From Sphaerolaimus hirsutus (lineage: Eukaryota; Nematoda; Chromadorea; Monhysterida; Sphaerolaimidae), in assembly GCA_964036195.1 (NCBI GenBank), contig OZ038457.1:17449147-17513146 (forward strand): DNA of 64,000 bases, in the 5' to 3' direction. Made by a program: the position numbers and the translations under genes. This document shows positions 33,976 through 46,096 of this stretch, piece by piece. The notes beneath the pieces were generated by a model, which ran no database searches, was not told the DNA's origin, and saw only the letters and a program-made list of their open reading frames with translations. Numbering within the stretch: position 1 is the first letter of the stretch; each line of letters starts with the position of its first letter.

Positions 33976-34594
33976 GGCGCCATTTATGGGGATGTCCACG
34001 CACGCGGCAACGTTCAATCGCGGGACAAATATCTGACTATCTGATGATAATATAAATGACTCTAAAACAGCGTCAGTGCTACACAATTGTTGTCAGTGGC
34101 GTGCAGTCATATGAGACTAATAAAGTCTTTCTTTCTTCTTGGGAGACTTATACATTTAAATGCAAGAAAAAATGGCATAAAAGATTTTTATGAAAATATT
34201 GTTAAAATACAGGTTTTTACCTAGAGGTTTCTATATTTGGGATGGGGGTACAGAAAAATCTAGCTGCAAAACCGCTTTCTGAACGACACTAATTTGCCTT
34301 CAAAAAGTATTATTGTTGGTGTTGTAAGAGGTAAAATGGTAAAATCACATATTTATGTGAAATCTCATGAATTAAAAATCAGTGTCAAAAGATGGGCTGA
34401 GTGGATGCACAGACGGCAGTATTTTATTAAGTATTTTGAGTTATGAGATGATAATTGAATGTCTAATTTGATTAATCGTGTCCCATTTTGAAATATGGCT
34501 GGTTCGAACTGCTGACATGTTTCTTCAAGTACCACGGTCGAGAATGTCAAACAGCCGGTAAATACCTAAATATAAGTGAAATAAGTTAAAAGCT
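33976..34594. other. Intergenic, nothing recognised
   Basis: AT-rich, without a supported gene, exon or repeat end. Confidence 0.5.
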
Positions 34595-34985
34595 GAGAAG
34601 AAGTGATAAGTGACATGAGAATGTAGAAGTGAACATTTTCAAGAAAGTGAACAGTTTACTTCGCTTTTAACTTCTCATTTAAAATACTCGGCTTTTAAAG
34701 TGTTTACCTTTTTACACTTGTCACTTCTCATTTTACTTCTCTCTTGCGGAATTGATCCCAGAATTCAATAAACTTTGTTTGGAAACAAATTTAAATTACA
34801 AGCACATTCGAACCAGCAGGTGCCAGTTCAGCAAAATGAGAAGTGAGAAGTGAAATGGCAAAGGCGACGTAAAAGCGCAAAGGCAAAGTGGAATGGCAAG
34901 TGAAATGGCAAAAGCGAAGAGAAATTTCATTTTCTTTTTTTACTTCGCTTTTGCCCATTCTCAATTTGCGTAACTGGCCGCTGGT
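34595..34985. repeat. GAGAAGTGA/TCACTTCTC inverted repeat region
   Basis: Many GAGAAGTGA and AGTGAAATGGCAAA motifs on one side and TTCACTTC/ACTTCTCATTTT complements on the other. A similar block lies at 63640-63780. Probably a degenerate foldback element. No TSD identified. Confidence 0.45.
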
Positions 34986-35166
34986 GCCCTAGCAAAAATG
35001 CATTCATCATGTGAAGCGACGTGGGCAGATAACAAACACGGCCGAAACATGAAAGCGCAGGCGGAATAATACCCCAATATGACTCCAATACTTAGAAGCA
35101 TAATGTATAGGTATTACACTAACGGGTCTGTGCCTGTCGGCATGTAAACCGTTTGGCATCTAGACA

Positions 35167-35275
35167 ACGTATCAGGGGTTTCCAAGGTTTTGACACTCGC
35201 AAGGGCTTCATAGATAGCAAAACTGAAATATATAGCTGAAAATTGTATTGGGGGGTCGCTGGGCGCCTACACTAA
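35167..35275. mobile_element. Degenerate B-family fragment
   Basis: CAGGGGTTTCCAAGGTTTTG, then ATAGATAGC and GTATTGGGGGG, like the left third of the B element at 30870. Confidence 0.45.
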
Positions 35276-35302
35276 CTAGGTTCGTTCGGAAAGTTGTGGC
35301 AC

Positions 35303-35943
35303 TAGGGTTGGCCGATGTGTTTTTTTAAACGTTTTTTTTTTTTTTAAACATGAAGTCCGAAATGTTTTTTTTCAAAAAAAACATCGGCCGAAATTTTTAG
35401 TACTAAGCACTAGGTATTTTGCAAAATTTTTGCGCGCAAGCGCGCAATTTCACACACAAATTAACATTGGTGGTTGTTTTCATTGGTTTTGTTGCATTTT
35501 TAGTATCAAAACATCCATTTCTATGTGCTACCATGGGTGAATAAGCCGACATATGTTGCTGTAATATATAATATTGAGGTAATGTGCTTCCATGTACCTC
35601 CACAGTGTGTAACTTCACTCCCAAAGTAACAACCTCCTTTTATAACCTTGTTTGATCACCATTCCGTGCCAAACTTTACCTGAAGTCACGAACATTCGAC
35701 TATAAGGCGATATACGAACGATATGTCGACGAAAAATGGATATTTTTGACACAAATCACCACTTATAATGCTATCCCATGGCTCCACAGCCATTATATGG
35801 TCATATTTAACATCACAGAGTATTGCCAGTGTCTGATATACCTATATATGTTGACACTAGGTCATATCTGGGAGCTTTTAAAAAAACGTTTTTTTTATAA
35901 AAAAAACATTGAGTTAAAAAAAAACGTTTTTTTTCCAACCCTA
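35303..35943. mobile_element. G-family hAT-like MITE, inverse orientation
   Basis: Starts TAGGGTTGGCCGATGTG and ends TTTTTTTTCCAACCCTA. The exact TSD TGTGGCAC lies at 35295-35302 and 35944-35951. The interior is nearly the reverse complement of 18621-19306, which marks it as a recent copy. Confidence 0.94.
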
Positions 35944-36172
35944 TGTGGCACAGCAGTTTTTTGCGCTGAATAATTCGCTCGAGGAATAAATTCGGCCTAG
36001 AACTCGATAAGGTTCATGACCGTACTCGTAGTATTTATTTATTTGCACTCAGAAGCGGCTCTCAGAATACACAAAAATAGTAATAAGGAATGTGGTGGAA
36101 TGAAGCAAAATCGATATTTAACTCGGCCACAAACCATGGCGTAACTGCAGCGCGCGATGGCTAGCTAGCGGT

Positions 36173-36617
36173 TAACGATGGCAAACCAACTGGAAAAGGT
36201 GTTTTAAAGTGTTTAAGTGTTTTTTCTAAAGTTAATTTTCGAATTTTTTAAATACTTTTCTTGTTTTTTAATTTTTTTCCACTAAACTATTGCATTTTCG
36301 AAAAAAATTTGCTGAATTTTCAACATACATGTTTATACTTCATGGTCTTCCAAAATGCTACTGCAGGTACACTTGCATGTTTTTTCTGCCGCTTTAAACA
36401 GATCCATGTATTATAAAACTAACGTTTTTATCGTATTAAATCAGTATTTTCAACAAACAAAAATGAAAACATTCGAAGACACTTTTTGAATTTCCGGATT
36501 TTTCTACAAAATAAAAACGATTTTAACTGCTTTTCCCAGGGTGAAATTAAACATCGGAAAGTCCAAAAAAATTCGAAAACGTTTTCGAAATGTTCGAATT
36601 TTAGTTTGCCATCGTTA
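36173..36617. mobile_element. R-family hAT-like MITE with exact 8-bp TSD
   Basis: Starts TAACGATGGCAAACC and ends TTTGCCATCGTTA. The exact TSD CTAGCGGT lies at 36165-36172 and 36618-36625. AT-rich interior with TTCGAAAACG motifs. No ORF. Confidence 0.9.
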
Positions 36618-37289
36618 CTAGCGGTATAGACCAACCAGCGTTTACTTGCGCGCAGATATGTAAACCGGTGGGCACGGGGAGCGGGGAATTTTCGGATAAA
36701 ACTTTTAACAGTTCTCGCGGCTAGAATGCTGCATCTTTCGAACCTGCTGTTAGTGGACTTTTAAATGGAACTGAGTGCAATTTCAATAACATTGTCAGTT
36801 TTTTACAACTGTTTCAAATTGTGAAAACTAGATTGTGACATTGTAAATTAGACACGGTACTATACTGTGCTACTGCTGCCATACATGTAAATACAATTTA
36901 CTTACCCTGAATAATACCTACCGACACTTCCCAACCCCAAGATTGCAGCTACAAGTGAAAACATCAGAAACTTTCAAAAATCTATAACTATGCATAGAGC
37001 TGTCATATCAAGTTCAGACAAATTTTGTTCAGTTTGGGTACTATTTTATATTTAACCCAATTTACAAACAATATTACAAATAATATTATATATATATATT
37101 ACTTCATTTGAATGTTTCTGAAACCTTTCTGAAATTTAATTTCTGTGACATTTTGAAAGTTGTATGACTTTTCAACAAAGGTTTACAATAGATTTCTTTA
37201 ACATACAAGAATTTGTATCCCAGAGATGTTTTTCAATCACCATTTTAACATTTTTAATGACCCAATGCTTTAACTTTACAAAAACACTG
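36618..37289. other. Intergenic, nothing recognised
   Basis: AT-rich with a short ATATATAT run at 37086-37099. No gene or repeat end supported. Confidence 0.45.
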
Positions 37290-38149
37290 TTTTCAAATTT
37301 TGAATCTCCCAAATATGGCTATGAGTCAACATTTACAGGTATGTCAGACAAGTGACAGTACTCTGTATTGTACATATTGTCAAAGGTGAAATCACATATG
37401 AAATAGTGGTTATTCAAGGACATATCCAGAGGGAGACTCCCCCTTCAGAGATGAGACCTAATGCAATTTTTCAGATCAATTTTTCACGGAATGTGGGCAG
37501 TCACACATTTTTCTGTGTGCACATGGCATTATCACTGACAGATTGGTCCCAGTAGATAAAAACCTGAAAATACATTCTTATCAGTGTATGTAGCTGTATA
37601 TGTAAATATGTATATGTTTTGTTCAGTTCAGTAACATGGTGCCATTGTTACACAAGGGTATAATTTTAGGGGAGGGGGTCAAGCCCCCCCCTTCACCGGG
37701 CTCTGTAAACAAACAGCCCACCCACCCCCTCGATAAAAATCCTGAATACGTCCCTGTGCTTACCTAACTATTGTGGCGTTTCACACTGTGGAAGTATTTA
37801 TGTGGGAGCAGATTGGCTGGGCATTATAAAAATACTACACTAACATAAATATCACAGCAAATCGGTCATGGCTTGTTATCTCTCGGGCTACAAGCAACCC
37901 AAACAATATGACACACCAAAATGCGAAATTATTCACTAGCATGGAAAAAAGTAAAATAAGCTTTTTATGCTTGAAATGGCTCAAATCAGTGAAAACAACC
38001 ACTGGTGGTGATTTGTGTGCGAAATTGCGAGCTTGCGCAGCAAATTGTTTGCAAATACCCGGTGAGCAAGTATTAAACAATTTGGCTGCAGTTTAAAAAA
38101 AACTGGTTTTAATGCTTGCATTTTTACAAACATAAAAACTGACCATCCC
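37290..38149. mobile_element. Degenerate hAT-like core with an A-type insertion
   Basis: Shared core words (CTCCCAAATATGGCTATGAG, AGTGACAGTACTCTGT, a weak GAGCTTGCGCAG) lead to the terminus CCATCCCTA at 38141-38149. Inside, 37415-37756 looks like an A element (CAAGGACATATCCAG to CTGAATACGTCCCTG). The left end of the outer element was not found. Confidence 0.5.
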
Positions 38150-38659
38150 TACTACCAATGTTTCATTCAAATTGGTTTTATTGGCACCACTAGTACCATT
38201 CCATAAAAAATTAGACTCTAAGGGAGATTGTGTACGATTGACACTTTAACCTGATTGCATTTAGAGTATTATAACACTAATATTTCTAGCTATCTGACCA
38301 ATAAAATTTGAATTTTAATTGTTTGTGAAAGTTGAATTTTAATAAAGATTGGATTATTTTTCAGTAATTACAATTGAAATGTCTATTTTTCTGTATTGAC
38401 ATCAACTTTTAGAGTTACCAAAGTTAAGAATCAGTGATCTACATATTTTCATTTTTGGTTCTTTTGCACACGTACGTTTTTCTGGAGGAATTAGTCCGCA
38501 CTGTCACAGTAATACCTAAATATATCTAACAATTCAAAATTTGTGTAGGTAACTACGTATGTATTTGTCAAATTTATTTCGTTATCACATCAAAAATTCG
38601 GATAGGATAAAAGGACAGTGAACTGATTGGAATCCATCTATTTAAATAAGAATTAAAGG
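38150..38659. other. Intergenic, nothing recognised
   Basis: AT-rich flank upstream of the RT fragment. It may contain decayed 5' sequence of that element, but no reading frame is left. Confidence 0.4.
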
Positions 38660-39417
38660 CATGCAATATCGTACCTAAGTGCAAAAACACCGCCTCGCAT
38701 AATGTTCACACAGTTTAATGCTGTCATTCCATTGGAAACAAAAAAAATACCGGCACTGATGTTTGCGGATGACATTTGTCTGGCTGCAAACACAGAGTAT
38801 GAATTGCAAAAAATCATGGATGTTTTCAGCAAATGGGCTTGGCATTGGAACGTCAAAATTAATCCAAAATAAAGCTTCGTTCTAAAATGGTGTAAAAAGG
38901 CTGATGTCATCAAAAAATGGAAACTCGGTTTTGCAAAAAGAAACATGCCAACATTTATTACGGAAACAGATCAAATCAAATACTTAGGCATCTGGTTCAC
39001 TAGCGGCAAGGATACATTTGCATTGCATCGCGACAAAGTTTTGGATAAAGGGAAAAGATTGCAGGCGATGATTTTTCGGTGCGCAAAAAAGTCGCATCGA
39101 CCGCTCTGGAATGCCAATCATATTTGGAAAACGTATGCTGAAAGTGCCATTTTATATGGTCTCGATGTCACTGGCGCAAGAAAAAAACATATGGATGTAA
39201 TTGACAAGCTTTACTTACAAACACTAAAAATGGCGGCGAATTTGAGCCGTACAACGTGCGGTGACGCTGTTTTGTTGGATGTAGGCGGTGGAATGCCATC
39301 GGAAAGACTACGGAGACACACTTTGAATTATGATAGATACCTGGTAGGCAGTGGCAACGCCTTACTGAAACATGCGTATGACTTTATTGTGGAAAACACG
39401 GCAAAAAATCAACATTG
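38660..39417 (+). pseudogene. Non-LTR retrotransposon reverse transcriptase fragment, disrupted
   Basis: One frame reads AKTPPRIMFTQFNAVIPL, then the catalytic motif LMFADDICLAANTEYELQ, then a stop TAA at 38870-38872. It resumes in the same frame with IKYLGIWFTSG, HRPLWNANHIWKTYAESAIL and SERLRRHTLNYD, to the stop at 39416-39418. FADD is the RT active site. YLGIWF followed by the thumb and a basic C-terminal region is usual for LINE-type RTs. The endonuclease and most of the palm are absent, so this is a 5'-truncated, inactive relic of the kind left by target-primed insertion. The clade is not determined. Confidence 0.8.
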
Positions 39418-39504
39418 ATTGAAACTATGGGGACAACCCTGTACACACGAGCTGTTAAAAGCGCCAAATATTTCGGGATGTTGTTGCAGCATACAAGAGT
39501 ATTA

Positions 39505-39924
39505 CCGTATTACCTCGAATAAACCCCCCTTCGAAATACCCCCATAAATTTGGCTGAGGAAATAATAACCCCCCCCCCCCTTCAAAATAATATAAAAAAT
39601 AAAATTGAATGTAAAGAGGACGTACATGACAAATACCATAGTTTGTGATCTGTAAAACGTTAAAACGTTAAAACGGTTAAAACCGTTAACACACGTTAAA
39701 ACCGATGATTGAGTGACGTTAGGGAAGTGTTTATGTGTATATACCTAGTCATTTATGACTATAAACACATGTACATCATGTAATTGTTTGATTTTTTATA
39801 TATCTGAGTATGGGGAATTACCAAAAATTACTGGCGAAATAATAGACCCCCCCCCTCGAATTATCCCCCTCAAATTTTGCTGGCGAAATAATAAACCCCC
39901 TGGGGGTATTTAGAGGTATTACGG
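39505..39924. mobile_element. K-family MITE, TA target site
   Basis: Left CCGTATTACCTCGAATAAAC and right GGTATTTAGAGGTATTACGG, with TA at 39503-39504 and 39925-39926. Confidence 0.82.
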
Positions 39925-40525
39925 TATATGGGAATGACTGGCACAATTAAAATGGTGTGGTTTTGACCTCACTGGTTCCATTCCATAAAATGGTACAATT
40001 TTGACAATACTGGTGTCATTCCATAAAATGCGTGGTTCTGCAATTAATAGTGCTATACTTCCATTGAAATAACATGATTTTCAAATGTAAAAATAGCATC
40101 ATTTTGGAATCAATCGTGCCATCCCATAAAGTGGTGAAAATGACAACAAAAAACTGACAATGATTGAGTGATCGAGTTTCGTAGAAACATCAAATTCACT
40201 TTCATGAAAGTGTGCCAATAATTGGACGGAAGTTCGATTTTTACAGCCAGGTATGAAAGTAAAGGTATCGCACCCTTTCGCGCCGGTCTCACACAAAATG
40301 TGCAGTAAGCGAACCAATAAACCAGGCTATTTTTGCTGTAAATTAAATGCGATGCGAACTTCTGCACGAAATTCGGCCGATCGCCGCACCTAAAAATCAC
40401 TATACCGAAATATTTACGTGTTGCTATTAAAACAGAAACCAGAAAATGTGCAGTCGGTAGCAAGTGCATTTACAAAAAAGTTTACAGCACGGCTGGTTGT
40501 AACGGGCTTAACTGAAGATATAAAT
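39925..40525. other. Intergenic with short CATTCCATAAAATG repeats
   Basis: CATTCCATAAAATG-like words recur several times between 39970 and 40140. No gene recognised. Confidence 0.4.
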
Positions 40526-41055
40526 GAGGCGTCGAATTCTAAAAGTCGACAAGTCCAAATTTGGAAAATTTGAGTTAACCCCGTGAAAATGATCTGGGGA
40601 TGGTCCCTCTCATTTTTCAAAATTTTCCATAAATTTTCCTACCTCACATTCCCCTATACGACCATGCCAAATTTGACCATTTTGGGGGAAAATGGAGAAA
40701 ATTTGGGCAAGAAGTCGACAAGTACGCCTAGTTTTTGGGCAAAAAGTCGACAAGTCCAACTTGTGCAGCCTTTTTTGTTGGGACAAAAAAAGCAAGAAAT
40801 GTGTTAAGTCCGCTATGGGCAGTGATTTCTAAAAGTCGACAAGTACAAAAATAGCCCATAAGGCAAATTTTTTCAAGCTGGGAACAAAAATGTTTGCAAG
40901 TGCAAGAAGTCGACAAGTCCACTCCCCTGCCCATAAAATTTTTTTGGGCAAGAAGTCGACAAGTCCATGCCTGATTAGAGCTAAAAGTCCACAAGTCCAT
41001 TTCATTAACGCAAGAAGTCGACAAGTCCACTTTTGTTTACTGAACATTGTTTGTA

Positions 41056-42625
41056 AAAGTAGTGCCATTTCCATGGCATTGGCGCCATTTTTATGGAGTG
41101 GCACTATTGACTCCAAAGTAGCGCCATTTCCATGGCGTTGGTGCCATTTTTATGGAGTGGCACTATTGACTCCAAAGTAGCGCCATTTCCATGGCATTGG
41201 CGCCATTTTTATGGAGTGGCACTATTGACTCCAAAGTAGCGCCATTTTTATGGCGTTGGCGCCATTTTTATGGAGTGGCACTATCAACTCCAAAATAACA
41301 CCATTTCCATGGCGTTGGCGCCATTTTTATGGAGTGTTGCTGTTGACTCCAAAGTAGCGCCATTTCCATGGCGTTGGCGCCATTTTTATGGAGTGTTCCT
41401 GTTGACTCCAAAGTAGCGCCATTTCCATGGCGTTAGCGCCATTTTTATGGAGTGGCGCCATCAACTCCAAAATAGCGCCATTTCCATGGCGTTGGCGCCA
41501 TTTTTATGGAGTGTTGCTGTTGACTCCAAAGTAGCGCCATTTCCATGGCATTGGCGCCATTTTTATGGAGTGGCACTATTGACTCCAAAATAGCGCCATT
41601 TCCATGGCGTTGGCGCCATTTTTATGGAGTGTTGCTGTTGACTCCAAAATAGCGCCATTTCCATGGCGTTGGTGCCATTTTTATGGAGTGGCACTATTGA
41701 CTCCACAGTAGCGCCATTTCCATGGCATTGGCGCCATTTTTATGGAGTGTTGCTGTTGACTCCAAAGTAGCGCCATTTCCATGGCATTGGCGCCATTTTT
41801 ATGGAGTGGCACTATTGACTCCAAAATAGCGCCATTTCCATGGCGTTGGTGCCATTTTTATGGAGTGGCACTATTGACTCCAAAGTAGCGCCATTTCCAT
41901 GGCGTTGGCGCCATTTTTTATGGAGTGTTGCTGTTGACTCCAAAGTAGCGCCATTTCCATGGCATTGGCGCCATTTTTATAGAGTGGCACTATTGACTCC
42001 AAAATAGCGCCATTTCCATGGCGTTGGCGCCATTTTTATGGAGTGTTGCTGTTGACTCCAAAGTGGCGCCATTTCCATGGCGTTGGCGCCATTTTTATGG
42101 AGTGTTGCTGTTGACTCCAAAGTAGCACCATTTCCATGGCGTTGGCGCCATTTTTATGGAGTGGCACTATTGACTCCAAAATAGCGCCATTTCCATGGCG
42201 TTGGTGCCATTTTTATGGAGTGGCACTATTGACTCCAAAGTAGCGCCATTTCCATGGCGTTGGCGCCATTTTTATGGAGTGTTGCTGTTGACTCCAAAGT
42301 AGCGCCATTTCCATGGCATTGGCGCCATTTTTATAGAGTGGCACTATTGACTCCAAAATAGCGCCATTTCCATGGCGTTGGCGCCATTTTTATGGAGTGT
42401 TGCTGTTGACTCCAAAGTGGCGCCATTTCCATGGCGTTGGCGCCATTTTTATGGAGTGTTGCTGTTGACTCCAAAGTAGCGCCATTTCCATGGCGTTAGC
42501 GCCATTTTTATGGAGTGTTGCTGTTGACTCCAAAGTAGCGCCATTTCCATGGCGTTAGCGCCATTTTTATGGAGTGGCACTATCAACTCCAAAATAGCAC
42601 CATTTCCATGGCGTTGGCGCCATAT
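41056..42625 (+). repeat. 59-bp tandem satellite, left arm
   Basis: About 26 copies of a 59-bp unit. Key words per unit are GCGCCATTTCCATGGCGTTG, GCGCCATTTTTATGGAGTG and TTGACTCCAAAGTA. Two variants (GGCACTATTGACTCC and GTTGCTGTTGACTCC) alternate in a partly regular order, a sign of higher-order amplification. Unit starts at 41064, 41123, 41182 and 41241 show the period. Confidence 0.95.
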
Positions 42626-43865
42626 GTCTTTAATATATTTTTTTCAACATTTTTTTCAAATTTTTAAAAAAAAAAATTTTTTACATTTTTTTTTTTTACA
42701 TTTTTTTTATTAAATTTTTTTTATAATTTTATTTTTTAATTTTAATTTTTATTTTATTTTTATATTATTTTTTAAAAAAGTTTTTGTCTTTTTTTGTTTC
42801 AATTTTTTTCTTTAAATTTTTTTCTTTTTTCAAATTTTTTTTATTATTTTTTTAAAAATTTTTTTCAAATTTTTTTTATTATTTTTTTTTAAATTTTTTT
42901 TCAAATTTTTTTTATATACTTTTTTTATAATTTTTTTAAAAAAATTTTTTCACATTTTTTTTGTTTCAATTTATTTTTCAAATTTGTTTTTAATTTTTAT
43001 TATTATTTTTTATTATTTTTATATATTTTTATTATTATTTTTTAAAAAAATTTATCACATTTTTTTTCATTTTTTTGTTTAATTTTTTTTCTCAAATTTT
43101 GTGTTTATATTTTTCCATTTCCTTGGCTCCGTTCCAATGCAAGAGTCTTGTATGAGAACTTGGCAGCCGGCCAAAATTAAACAATGAACAACAGTGTCAT
43201 CTCAGTAACATCTAGGGATGGAAAGTACATCCTAGTACAACTAGTCTAGTTTTTGATACAGCCCTGAACAATGATGTCCATAACAAATCATGGCAGCATG
43301 CTAACTCAAATTAAATCTGAAAAAGATTCACATAATAGGGCCAACTTCTTCCACTGAAGAATAAAAGCAACTTAAAAACTTAAAACTTTATTTAAAAAAT
43401 TTAAAAACAATAAAAAAGAAAAAAAATTATTTAAAAAATTTTGAAAAAAAGAAGAAAAAAATTGATACAAAAATTTTGAAAAAATTTTTTTTAAAATTTT
43501 GAAAAAAATTTTTTAAAAATTTTGAAAAAAAAATTTATGAAATTTTTTTTTGAAAAAAGTTATAAAAAAAAGGAAAAAATTTTTTTGAAAAAAAAGAAAA
43601 ACTAATAATAATAAAAATTTTATTTAAAAATTAAAAAAAAAATTGAAAAAACATGTATAAAAAAATTTCAAAAAAATTTTTTTACAGATAAAATTTGAAG
43701 AAAAACATTTGAAAAAAGTTATAAAAATAAAGAAAAATTTGAAAAAAAATTTCAAAAAGAAAAATATATAAAAAATTTGAAAAAAAAACTTTTGAAAAAC
43801 AAAATTTGAACAAAAATTTGAAAAAAATTTATGAAAAAAATTTGAAAATTTTTTTTTGAAAATTT
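42626..43865. repeat. AT-rich centre of the foldback element
   Basis: The left part (42640-43110) is T-rich and the right part (43390-43865) is A-rich on the same strand, so they are roughly complementary. A more complex non-coding core lies at about 43115-43385. Translations here are low-complexity Phe/Lys/Asn runs, not genes. Confidence 0.8.
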
Positions 43866-45495
43866 TGGAGTCGACAGCACCACTCCATAAAAATGGCGCC
43901 AATGCCATGGAAATGGCGCTATTTTGGAGTTGATAGCGCCACTCCATAAAAATGGCGCCAACGCCATGGAAATGGCGCTATTTTGGAGTTGATAGTGCCA
44001 CTCCATAAAAATGGCGCCAACGCCATGGAAATGGCGCTATTTTGGAGTTGATAGTGCCACTCCATAAAAATGGCGCCAACGCCATGGAATTCGCGCTATT
44101 TTGGAGTTGATAGCGCCACTCCATAAAAATGGCGCCAACGCCATGGAAATGGCACTATTTTGGAGTTGATAGCGCCACTCCATAAAAATGGTGCCAACGC
44201 CATGGAAATGGCGCTACTTTGGAGTCGATAGTGCCACTCCATAAAAATGGCGCCAACGCCATGGAAATGGCGCTATTTTGGAGTTGATAGCGCCACTCCA
44301 TAAAAATGGCGCCAATGCCATGGAAATGGCGCTACTTTGGAGTCGATAGCGCCACTCCATAAAAATAGCGCCAACGCCATGGAAATGGCGCTATTTTGAA
44401 GTTGATAGTGCCACTCCATAAAAATGGCGCCAATGCCATGGAAATGGCGCTATTTTGGAGTTGATAGCACCACTCCATAAAAATGGCGCCAACGCCATGG
44501 AAATGGCACGATTTTGGAGTCGATAGCGCCACTCCATAAAAATGGCGCCAACGCCATGGAAATGGCGCTACTTTGGAGTCGATAGTGCCACTCCATAAAA
44601 ATGGTGCCAACGCCATGGAAATGGCACTATTTTGGAGTTGATAGCGCCACTCCATAAAAATGGTGCCAACGCCATGGAAATGGCGCTACTTTGGAGTCGA
44701 TAGTGCCACTCCATAAAAATGGCGCCAACGCCATGGAAATGGCGCTATTTTGGAGTTGATAGCGCCACTCCATAAAAATGGCGCCAATGCCATGGAAATG
44801 GCGCTACTTTGGAGTCGATAGCGCCACTCCATAAAAATAGCGCCAACGCCATGGAAATGGCACTATTTTGAAGTTGATAGTGCCACTCCATAAAAATGGC
44901 GCCAACGCCATGGAAATGGCGCTATTTTGGAGTTGATAGCACCACTCCATAAAAATGGCGCCAACGCCATGGAAATGGCGCTACTTTGGAGTCGATAGTG
45001 CCACTCCATAAAAATGGCGCCAACGCCATGGAAATGGCGCTATTTTGGAGTTGATAGCGCCACTCCATAAAAATGGCGCCAATGCCATGGAAATGGCGCT
45101 ACTTTGGAGTCGATAGCGCCACTCCATAAAAATAGCGCCAACGCCATGGAAATGGCACTATTTTGAAGTTGATAGTGCCACTCCATAAAAATGGCGCCAA
45201 TGCCATGGAAATGGCGCTATTTTGGAGTTGATAGCACCACTCCATAAAAATGGCGCCAACGCCATGGAAATGGCGCTACTTTGGAGTCGATAGTGCCACT
45301 CCATAAAAATGGCACCAACGCCATGGAAATGGCGCTATTTTGGAGTTGATAGCGCCACTCAATAAAAATGGCGCAGACACCATGGAAATGGCGCTATTTT
45401 GGAGTTGATAGCACCACTCCATAAAAATGGCGCCAACGCCATGGAAATGGCGCTATTTTGGAGTCGATAGCGTGACTCCATAAAAATGGCGCAAC
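43866..45495 (-). repeat. 59-bp tandem satellite, right arm (inverted)
   Basis: About 27 copies of the same 59-bp unit as the left arm, read on the opposite strand (CACTCCATAAAAATGGCGCC, AACGCCATGGAAATGGCGCT). The sequence variants differ from those in the left arm, so each arm has been homogenised on its own. Confidence 0.95.
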
Positions 45496-46096
45496 TTCCA
45501 GGTGCTTTTAAATCAAATGTTTGCAAGTGCAAAAAGTCAACAAGTCCACATGGTTTAAAGCAAGAAGTCGACAAGTCCACCTTTGTTTACTGGATTTTGC
45601 TGCTGATTTCTTGCAAATATCCAAATGGCATTTTATGGACACCCCATTTTTCACATAAACGTTGAGAGCAGGGGTTGAAAATTTGACACTTTATTGTCAA
45701 CATATGGAACTTAATGTAAAGCATGAGAGAGCCAGATTGGACACGCTGCACAGACCACAAATTGGATCTGAAACTTAAAATGCGATTTACTCGAAATCGC
45801 ATTTTGTGGACTTGTCGACTTTTAGAATTAGACGCCTCAAATATGTGAGTCTGGCATCACCATGTGCGAGCAGAAAAACTAAAAATTGAACAAAACTTTT
45901 GTGATAATCGAACAGGTGCAGCATGAGCTAAAACATCAGACGGATTTTTGCATGCAGATTAAGCATCTCTCGATTATCAGGGTTTATGAATGCACAAATT
46001 CGCTAATCGAATTTGGAATATTCCAACATATTTACTCGCTTGAATTTGGTATGTTGTGGGTGATGATGTGAAACCGCCATGGCACTGGTACGCCTA

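Larger units (their letters stand above)
40526..45838. mobile_element. T: 5.3-kb foldback element with inverted satellite arms
   Basis: Terminal inverted repeats of about 32 bp with one mismatch: left GAGGCGTCGAATTCTAAAAG and right complement CTTTTAGAATTAGACGCCTC, continuing into GTCGACAAGTCCA. AAAT flanks both ends (40522-40525 and 45839-45842), a likely 4-bp TSD. About eight AAGTCGACAAGTCCA-like motifs lie in the left 500 bp and three in the right end. The inside is two opposed 59-bp satellite arrays around an AT-rich centre. No transposase. Confidence 0.85.

Noticed and set aside
37157..37415. Possible small exon with TTTTAACAG-like acceptors
   Set aside because: No homology, and shared core words mark it as a decayed MITE.
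42626..43110. Poly-T/poly-A centre as a retrotransposon poly(A) tail or assembly padding
   Set aside because: It is hundreds of bp of mixed T/A words mirrored on the far side within bounded TIRs, which is better read as part of the foldback element.
41056..45495. CRISPR-like regular repeats
   Set aside because: The units are directly tandem with no unique spacers, and the setting is an animal genome.
41040..45580. ORFs reading WRHFYGVALSTPKS / MEWRYQLQNSAISMALAPFL repeats
   Set aside because: They are translations of the 59-bp satellite. Frame continuity is chance plus periodicity, and they shift at every 60-bp variant.
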